Source: Stictocephala bisonia
Lineage: Eukaryota > Arthropoda > Insecta > Hemiptera > Membracidae
Reading direction: 5' to 3'
Assembly (NCBI GenBank): GCA_035578905.1
Contig: JAQJVL010002622.1
Location: 1 to 64,000, forward strand
Length of the DNA stretch: 64,000 bases
The notes under the pieces are model-generated. The model saw only the letters and a program-made list of their open reading frames with translations, had not been told where the DNA came from and did not search any database. Position numbers and translations under genes: made by a program. Position 1 is the stretch's first letter. Each line of letters opens with the position of its first letter. Shown here one piece after another: positions 9,936-18,400 of the stretch.

Positions 9936-10428
9936 GTTGTCTTTTCAGGTTAAAATGTAATTTTAATAGTAGTCTCAGTCCTTCCGAGTCATATATATAT
10001 AATTTTTTGTGCGTGTTGAATGTTATTTTAAATTAATTGTGTTTTTCAGGTACCATATATTTATGATTAGTTAATGTAGTCTGATTTCAGTCTGATTTGA
10101 ATATTAATTTTATTGTGTTTTATATTTTTCGTTGATATCGTGACCTTGACAGCGCCTAATTGGCTATATTAATTTAACCCTGTTAATATTTTTTATATTT
10201 AGTAGAAGTTCATTTTGTTGTACTCCATTCTAGGATCTAGGTTAAAATGTAGATAAATATTAAAGTAGATAAGTTTATTAGTTTAAGAACATAGTTTTAT
10301 AACATGTTTGTGTAGATGTAATTTAATTTTTAGCACTTGAAAAAGGTTTGGGTTTTACCAAATCGAAACGTCGTGATTGTTATTTTTCACGTAATGATGG
10401 CAAATGTCCAACTACCTTTGTCTCCCTC
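9936..10428 (+). repeat. PLE terminal repeat (pLTR), right, inverted copy
   Basis: Reverse complement of 2976-3468, almost identical. Near its end are CTTGAAAAAGG (10337) and CGAAACGTCG (10363) separated by a short stem GGTTTGG...CCAAAT, a layout that recalls the hammerhead-ribozyme-like motif reported in Penelope terminal repeats, though the canonical CUGAUGA is not intact. Confidence 0.85.
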
Positions 10429-10439
10429 TTCTTATAAAA
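10429..10439. repeat. Target-site duplication of the Penelope array, right copy
   Basis: TTCTTATAAAA, identical to 2935-2945. It marks the right limit of the Penelope insertion and the point where the left arm of the host transposon resumes. Confidence 0.85.
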
Positions 10440-10586
10440 AGCGTTATACTGTATTTTTAGTCATCAAGAAACAAACAATTGTGTGTTTGTCCCATGTTAA
10501 TCGGCCGACTTTCAGTGTTAAAGCTAATGATATATTTTTTCAATATATCATCGTTAAAAATTACATGTTTTATTTTTAAAATGTAA
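10429..10586 (+). repeat. Left terminal inverted repeat of the host transposon, inner part
   Basis: Reverse complement of about 11742-11900. It includes AAACAAACAATTGTGTGTTTG and the palindromic ATGATATATTTTTTCAATAT region. It continues the arm interrupted at 2945. Confidence 0.85.
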
Positions 10587-10866
10587 ATGTATCTATGTGG
10601 CTTTATATGATGGTAATAGATAGTGTATTGAATTTGCCATTTAATGTGTGACAAACTTTCTCTCTGCGTTTCGGAACTTAAGTGATTAAGATCGTTTTGC
10701 AGGCTTGAGACTGCCAGAGGCCGCATTAAAAGTTTTGGTCAATAAGAGCTTCGTCACATTTTTATTTTATTTTTAAATTTTATTTATTTTTTTTTGTATT
10801 TTATAGTTTTTGTTTATTTTTATTTATTTTTTATTTCGTTTACTGTACACTGCTGTCTTCATTATG

Positions 10867-11392
10867 TTACTGGAGGAAGGCATTCGGCCAGGATTTCCTT
10901 TTCTTCCAGTTCTCCAGTTCGCTGTTGCTCTCTGTTTCGGAATCACTAGAGTTACCGAGGTTCACAACAATGCGGTTTTCATCTGTAAAACTATCTACAA
11001 GGTTGTCCACTTGCCACAGTGCATCTTCCAGTTTCCTCACATGCTCCACAAACTTCTTCCATGTTTTGGGTGACAGGTTTGATATGTTATTGTTCAACAT
11101 TTCTTCAACATCATGAATGTTATAAGAAACATTATGCAGTGTGACGTTGTTCTTCACTTGTGCCTATGCCAGTTCAATAGGATTCAAATCACAGTGGTAA
11201 GGAGGCAACCTTAACACTGTGTGTCCAGCTTCAGCATCCATTTGGTCAACAACATATCTTTTAGCTGACATTCGAAAAGGTTCCGCCAACTGTAAAAGTT
11301 CAGCTTTTACAAGTGTAGTAGACCATCGGACTCCTTTATTTGTCAGATATTTCTGGATATCATCTTTTCTCCAGCTTATGTTTGGAAATTTC
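10867..11392 (-). pseudogene. DDE transposase relic inside the long-TIR transposon
   Basis: On the minus strand the translation runs from EKFPNISWRKDDIQKYL (about 11390-11340) through LRLPPYHCDLNPIELA (about 11215-11170) to an open C-terminal tail ending at 10867. The PPYHCDLNPIE block is the hallmark of the last catalytic section of DDE_3-type (IS630/Tc1-clan) transposases, including the final D/E region. The conserved tryptophan just after IELA is a TAG stop at 11163-11165, and no start or first two catalytic aspartates were found upstream, so this is a 5'-truncated dead gene. The acidic SDSETESNSE tail is typical of related insect transposase genes. It lies between the two arms of the long inverted repeat and presumably once mobilised that element. 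Confidence 0.7.
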
Positions 11393-11736
11393 TCTTAAAA
11401 TGGAAGATTCAGACAACTTATGTAGCGTTATAAATATTTAATGCAACTGCATTCATCAATTACATATTAACTGTTATAAATTTAACCATTGTACATGTGT
11501 AAAACTATAATGGAAAACTTTAAATATTTGAGAAGAAACAATGGGATTAAAAATAGGTGACGAAGATATAATAGACCAAAAATTAAAATATAGCCTACAG
11601 TTAAATAACAGTTTAATTTCTGCAGTTTATTTATACTGTATACATTATTATACATTTATTATATTATAATATATATTTGTAGTATTTATTATATTTTATT
11701 TATATACAGTACATTTATATGCATTTTAAATTAGCC

Positions 11737-12060
11737 AAATTTAAATTTTAAAAATAAAACATGTAATTTTTAACGATGATATATTGAAAAAATATATCAT
11801 AAGCTTTAATACTGAAAGTCAGCCGATTAACATGGGACAAACACACAATTGTTTGTTTTTTGATGACTAAAAATACAGTATAATGCTTTTTATAAGAAAA
11901 CGCATTTATTACATTTTCAAATTTATCCCTTACATTTCCGTGTTTAGGTGGTGCATTCGGCGACGCGTGACTAATGGGATTTACTCGCCGGGCCGGGCCG
12001 GCCATTATCCTGGTCTACCCCTCCGGTCAGGTAGCTTGCCTCAACTTAGGTTGAGACACC
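11737..12060 (-). repeat. Right terminal inverted repeat of the host transposon
   Basis: Uninterrupted arm of about 320 bp, reverse complement of 2773-2945 joined to 10440-10586. It preserves the empty site TTCTTATAAAA and ends in GGTTGAGACACC at 12060. Confidence 0.85.
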
Positions 12061-12253
12061 GTTTAAAAATCACAGACAGACGGACAGCAATGCATTTACT
12101 CTATAAGCTAAGCTTATAAGAAATTATTGGTTTATTTTGACCCCAAGAATAACCTTCTGTAGTTTGGTGGTGTATTTCAGTTACACCTTGTATATACAAA
12201 TTAATTTATTTACTGTTCAAATTTAAATAAAAATATTTTAATTTTGATTTCAG

Positions 12254-12437
12254 AAGTTGATAAGTTATATTCTCACATCAGAGAGAAACAACTTAGGCAT
12301 TCAGAATGGTCATATCACATTGAGGAAACAAGAACACAACTTGAAAATGAAGCTGAACAGTTCAAAGATATTGTTTTTGTGAACGTAGTTGATACATATC
12401 GCAATTTACCAAAGAAGGTGCTTGAGCTCATCAAGTG
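12254..12437 (+). CDS. B3GALNT2: GT31 transferase exon with the VVDTYRNLP block
   Basis: Acceptor TTTCAG ends at 12253 and donor GTGAGT begins at 12438. The exon starts two bases into a codon and ends with two bases (TG) of a Trp codon completed by the next exon. It encodes a charged helical stretch followed by FKDIVFVNVVDTYRNLP and KVLELIKW, the acceptor-proximal part of the GT31 fold that precedes the DDD motif. Confidence 0.85.
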
Positions 12438-15400
12438 GTGAGTAGTTTTAATTTATTTAGATAAAAAAAAATTAGATTAAAATTCAGCAATTTCACAAAT
12501 AACTGATAATTGCCAATATTTTTTAAGGTACGGTGCAAATAATAAAGGCTGAGCTTATGCAGTAAATAAATATATCATTTAGCCATATAGGTAATAAATG
12601 AAATGAAAGAAATAGTAAAATAAAAAAGTGATTATCTTAAAAATAATATTTTTATTTTAGGGTTCATACAAATGCTAGAGCCAAATATATTTTAAAAACA
12701 GATGATGATACATTCATTGATATAAAGAGAGTAGAAGTTGAGTTGAATAACACCTCAGGATGGCATTGGTGGTCTTGTTTCCGTGTTGGTTGGCCAGTGA
12801 AGAAGTACGGCAAGTGGCGAGAGACGGCCTATCAGCAAAATGTGTACCCTCTTTTCCCAAGTGGAGCTGGGTATGTTCTATCAAAGGACACAGTGGCCTG
12901 GCTCAATGAGAGGTATGTTCTTCACTTGATAGTTTTATTTCCTTAAAAATTACTGACAAAAGTACTCTCTGTAGTTATTAAAAATAAATATGAGAAAGTA
13001 ATTAATCCCATTGAAGACTCATTGCGAGATAACTCGTGACGGTCCGCAAAGACCCAAAATCACGATCATGAGTTTACCAGTGATGCTGGCAATCCATGAT
13101 AATAAACAATTATTTGACACTAAATAATATTATTTGCTCAATAATAGGATATATTTAGTTTCTTAACCTTGTGAGTGTGGGCCATCGCTATTTGCGTACG
13201 CTCATACCGATAACAGGTGTGAGAGTCGCATTTTGCGATGGCTCACTTAATTAAATTTTATGTTATTACTATCCATCCAATTCAATTGAATTCACTACTA
13301 AACTGTAATCCAGATTCTAATCTTTCCATTTGAATGCCTTATGTTTGCTATTTCATTGTGCATACGTCAGATGTTTTTTATAAAACAGCTGATGTTATTT
13401 CATTTCCAGATGTCCTACTCCCAACCAACCTGAGGTCGGACGATCTCAGCTTAGTAAACAACGCATGTATAAGTGATATTTATCAATTATTTTGTACAGT
13501 TTTCCTTTTATAGTTTGTTATTCATTAATGATACTTGATTTTGTTGATTTGTATAGGCTATATTTCGTAATTTATTATATTACTTTTATTATATAAGAGC
13601 ACAAGTGCAACATCGGCATTTACACTTATTGCGCATAGCTCCACAAAAACACATGAAACATTTTATTTATCATTTGTTACCATAGAAATCTATACATTTT
13701 TGGAATCTGCATAACGTTTGTAATACACCAACTATAATTGTAAATCAAATGAATCTTATTTATTAGACTTTGTATAGGCCAGACAAAAAATAATTTTGGA
13801 ATAAAAAAATTGTTATATTTTTATTTATATAAGGTTTAGAACTACATGTTGTAAAATATAATAAAACTAGTATAGGAATGTTATTTATTATCTGTCGAAA
13901 AGAATTATATACAACATGATATGATTATACACTTATAAAGCAGGAAAACAACCATTTAAGTATAACTCTGCAAAACACTCAATTTTGGTGCCATGCTTTA
14001 AGGAAAATCATGCCACACTCGCAGGATTAAGTTTTAAACATTATTATTTAATGACCAGAACTTGTTGATTTGAATTTATAATATATATTGAATATGTCAA
14101 CAAAAACAATCTTTTGACATTTCAGTATCGTTGCGTAACCTTGACCTTGACAGTGTTACGTCGGCAGTTGGTACACATTGTTGTTTGTTTATGTGGGATT
14201 AGTTTCTCAATTGCTATTACATTTTAGTTAAAAAAAAACTATTGTTGTGTATAATTCACAGATGTAATGTTATAAATTAAAACATAATAAGGTTATTTTT
14301 GTTGATTAGGTTGTTGAAGACATTTGTTCTGTTTGTTTACATTTGCTAACGTAAAATTGCTTTATTCTATATAAATTCATTTATTTTTGGAATTTTATTT
14401 GTAAAATTACTTTTTCATATAAGTTAGAGAAAATATAGGTATAAAAATATCATAACACACATATGTCCATTAAAAAAAATTTTTATTCAAAACCCAGTTT
14501 TTGACATTTGTAGTGTTTTACAAAATAATTTCTAAAAAAACTAAATGAGGTACCAAATTAAATAAAGGTTTTCGATGTAGAAAATTAAATTCTGTACAAG
14601 AATATACTATCAAAAAAAGATAAAAACCAAATAATTATTTTCAAAAATATCCTTCTTTCAAAAAAAATTTTTTAAACTAAAAAAAATTTGTTTTATATAC
14701 TTACAAAATTTAATACATTTTTAGGTTTAAAACATTGAAAACTAGTATAAATTGTAAACAATTTGTTGAAGACCATGAAAATATAATAAAACTAGTATAG
14801 GAATGTTATTTATTATCTGTCAAAAAGAATTATATATAACATAATATAATTATACACTTATAAAGCAGGAAAACAATCATTTAAGTATAACACTACAAAA
14901 CACTCAATTTTGGTGCCACGCTTTAAGGAATATCATATGCCGGTGTGGTGGCTCAGTGGCTAAGGCTTCGGACTGTGAAGGGCAAGGTCCAAGGTTCGAA
15001 TCTCCTCTGAACCAATAGTCGGTACTTCATTCGTTGAATAAAGTTGACGCACAGGCCTGTAGGCGAGGGAAGTTAAGGGAAAAAAAGGGTCTATTATATT
15101 TAAATAATAAACAACATGTATGTTTATTTAATTTATGGTGAACATTGCACTTTCAGTATATTTAATGGGATTCCTTAGGGTCAGCTGACTGCATGACACT
15201 GGGTTGCCAATGCATTAATAAATGTTTATACTATAATATGAATTCTTGACCATTAGAGTACGTTTCATATCATTGTGAGCCTGTGTATTTCGCCGGTGTT
15301 GCCAGTTCTACTCGTGTACAATTAAAAACACACATGGTTTGCTATGTCACTATTCACCAAAGACAGCAGGATTTAATTCGTGAGAATTGGTTGTATAGCC

Positions 15401-18400
15401 ATGAATAACAGAATCAATCAGCTGATTTTAGCAACAGTAGCGACTTAGTCCCATTCAATAAAGATTTGCTGATTACGTAGTTCGGCTTTCACCTTTTATT
15501 ACCAAAGTAGATTTACGAAAAGGCTGTCGGCTAATTTAAATTGTACAATTACCAATAATGCCTGTTTACCTTTGTTTCAACTAAACTTGGAAATATATTT
15601 TAAATTTTACTCTCATAGCTTGCAATTCTACGGAATTACTGTGGGTTCTATAAATAGTAATTTAATTTTATAGTTGAATTTCAGCTAAATGGGTCAACTA
15701 AATTCATTCATTATGATGAAACACAAATTGTTTATTATATGATTTTGCAAGTTTTATGAGTAAGATATTTTTAAATACTATGGTTAAGGTTTTAAAATGT
15801 ATCAGATTTATTTAGTATCTAAATTTCCTTCAAACATCTAGTTTACCTACTACTCATAACTAAATATTGCCAAAGTTATTACCATACCGAGCTTTGTGTA
15901 TATATAAAATAAATATTTGTAAATTTTAAATATAAAAAAAACATATAAGTAATGAAGTTCTTAGGTATTCCAGTAATAAATTTAGATAAAGATAGATAAA
16001 ATTTATTTACAATCTTTAACGTTGAAACAGTGTCAAATTTACAAAACATATATAAACAAAGTCTTTCTTTCTAACTTTGTGAGGTACAACAGTTACACTA
16101 TAGAACGGGCAGTGCAGCAGGCAGTGGTTGAGTGCATGCTTCAATTTCTGGATCTGGAGCTCTTTATTTCCTCAGGGAGCAGATTAAAAAGTTTGGTCCC
16201 AGTGTATGAAGGTTTCCGCTCAAATCTTCTGGTGTGATGTGCTGGGAGGTTGAAATCATGGGCATGGTGTGTTGCGGTGATGAACATCCTCATTGTGCTG
16301 TGGACTTAATGAGCAGGCAAAGGAGACAACTTCGAGGACATATGCGTTTACCAATGTCTGGATTTTCCACTCCACAAATGCTCCTCTGCAGCTCCCTCCA
16401 GTCAAAATCGGGCATTACACGTACTGATTTTTTCTGAAGAACCAACACGTGATTCATATGTTACTCACTGACACATGGCACTCCAGAAAACAATCCTATA
16501 TCTAATATTGCTGTCAATCAGAGCATGGAACCCTATTTTTACTGCCTCAATCGTGCTGACTGCTTCTACATGCCTCAGAGCAAAGATGCTGCTGCTCAAT
16601 TTCATGAAGAGTCTGTCAATGTGCTCCTCTCACTTAAATTCGCAATCCAGAATTAGATCGAGATGCTTTATGGAGTCGACACTCTGGAGATTGGGAAATT
16701 ATGAAATTTCTTCCTTCATCCTACACTTGTTAAGCTGTCTGGGTTTTCATTAAATACTAAATCATTCATACTGCAGTATTCCGCAGCCATGTTGAGGGAT
16801 ATGAACGACTCTTCCTCAAGGTCTTTTTTTTGTAGGACTTCACCATGCTGGAAAAGGAATCCAAACATAGGCTCAGATTGACGATGTGAACTAGAGGTGT
16901 AAGTAGTTCATGCTGACAGTATTTTACTGTCCTTGAAGAGAATTCATCCAAGAGGAGCTCTTGTTCTTCATTACTCCAATTAATTTCCTTAGTTAATTTT
17001 CAGATGTTGGTGTTAAGTTTTTCAATGGAAAAACAAGCTCGGTGCCTCTGATAGAAAGGTTTTGGGCTTTTGAGTTTGAATATTCTTCACAATTTCGTTG
17101 GCTTTATATGCAAAATAGCTGTTAAATTCATTGGTAAGTTCTACATAATCAACTCTTTGAGTGTCTGACAACATTATTTATTCAATGTCTGGTTAATTTT
17201 AGTATGGGTATTTTTTAGTAAAGCTCATCCCTTGACGTCTGGACTTCCTTTCAGAGTTAATGATTCTCCGGACAGCTTTAGATTTACAGCTAGATTCAGG
17301 TATAAAATTTGCTGTTATCTCACGTCTCAACGATCTCAGCTTTAAGTCATAGTTCTTCTTGTGTTGGTTTGCTATTCTCTTGTCTTCCTCGTTTCCCGTT
17401 ATTGTAAGCCTACCTTAAGCATGAAGAAAGGTTTCCCTAAAACAAGCTGTTTCTGTATCAAGTACATGGTTTATGGGGTTATTTTGCTTCCCTCATGCTT
17501 TTTATATTGGGCAGGTGGAATCAAGCGCTGCGGTAATTATAGAAAGGAAGTTATCATAGACCACATCTATCTGATCGGATCTGAGCACTCTCTCCCAGTC
17601 TTATAGTGCAAGGTGCGTCCTCAGGTTTTCTAAACCTTGAGTGTTAACAACACGACGAGTAACTGGAGATGGATTTTCTAAGGCAATATCAAGGTTCAGC
17701 TCACAAATCTGTCCAGTATGATCGGAAATTTCCGTGTTTACAACTTGTATGTTGCCTTTTTTCCTTATAGTGTGATGATATCACTTCACTAAGTAATGCT
17801 CTTTCGGCAGAAGGCACTAGAGAATCAACATTAAAGTCTCCAAAAATTACAATCAAGTTGTTGGGAGACATCCAAGAGCTCAGAATTGAAGATAGCATGT
17901 TGAGGGCAACTGATAGAGAATCTTTGTCTCTTTTAGGAGGACGATATACCCCTAAAATAAACAGATTTGTCTTCTTGTTCAGGCTGACAGAAGCAGCAGT
18001 GACTTGGAAGATCAAAGGGGTGCTCAGGTGTTCAACATGTAATGATTCTGTGTAATTTTTAATATGTTCATGTTTCAATATTGCTAATCCTCCTTTAATA
18101 AAGTTAGTTCTGCAGAAGCAGGCCCTAAACTATAGTTATTTAGCTGCGTATTTCCCATGGTTTCTTCATTTTGACTATGTTCAGAGACAACAGTTATGTC
18201 CGGGGAGATCGAGTCTAGAAGGTAGTTCAGTCTTTCTATCTTATTCTTGATCCCATCTGTATTTTGATGAAATATCTTTAATTTTTTTATATTTTCTGTT
18301 TGAGTTTACAAACTGTCTCCAGCCTCCGGTGGTCCGTTTTGAGTGCTTCCATTTATCTTTCTTCTTGCAACCTACCCCTAAAAATAGGGCTCATTCATGG

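Larger units (their letters stand above)
2946..10428 (-). mobile_element. Penelope-like retroelement (PLE) tandem array with an inverted terminal repeat
   Basis: The array lies between two copies of TTCTTATAAAA. Reading from the left it has a terminal repeat plus one readable full coding copy in reverse orientation (2946-6261), a second copy of the same unit in the same orientation but badly distorted (6262-8876), a third partial copy (8877-about 9935), and finally a terminal repeat in the opposite orientation (9936-10428). Tandem partial copies and terminal repeats in direct or inverted orientation are established traits of Penelope-like elements. The coding copy has a reverse transcriptase and a C-terminal GIY-YIG endonuclease, which defines the Penelope/Poseidon-type group. 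The array is inserted in a DNA transposon and cannot be older than it. Confidence 0.85.
2773..12060 (-). mobile_element. DNA transposon with long terminal inverted repeats, split by a Penelope array
   Basis: The element starts GGTGTCTCAACCTAAG at 2773 and ends with its reverse complement at 12060. Its inverted repeats are about 320 bp long and differ at about seven positions by eye. The left arm is in two pieces (2773-2945 and 10429-10586) because a Penelope-like array is inserted in it; the right arm (11737-12060) is uninterrupted and shows the empty site. The outermost bases contain a short palindrome (CTCAAC...GTTGAG). The remaining interior (10587-11736) carries a dead DDE transposase on the minus strand. 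I could not identify a clean target-site duplication: the flanks read ATGTAAAG and GTTTAAAA. Without the Penelope insert the element would be roughly 1.8 kb. Confidence 0.8.

Noticed and set aside
13853..14941. CRISPR-like spaced repeats
   Set aside because: Only two long copies about 0.9 kb apart; they belong to a transposon and the genome is eukaryotic.
14940..15012. Functional tRNA gene
   Set aside because: A and B boxes are present, but the 5' and 3' ends cannot pair as an acceptor stem and a SINE body follows.
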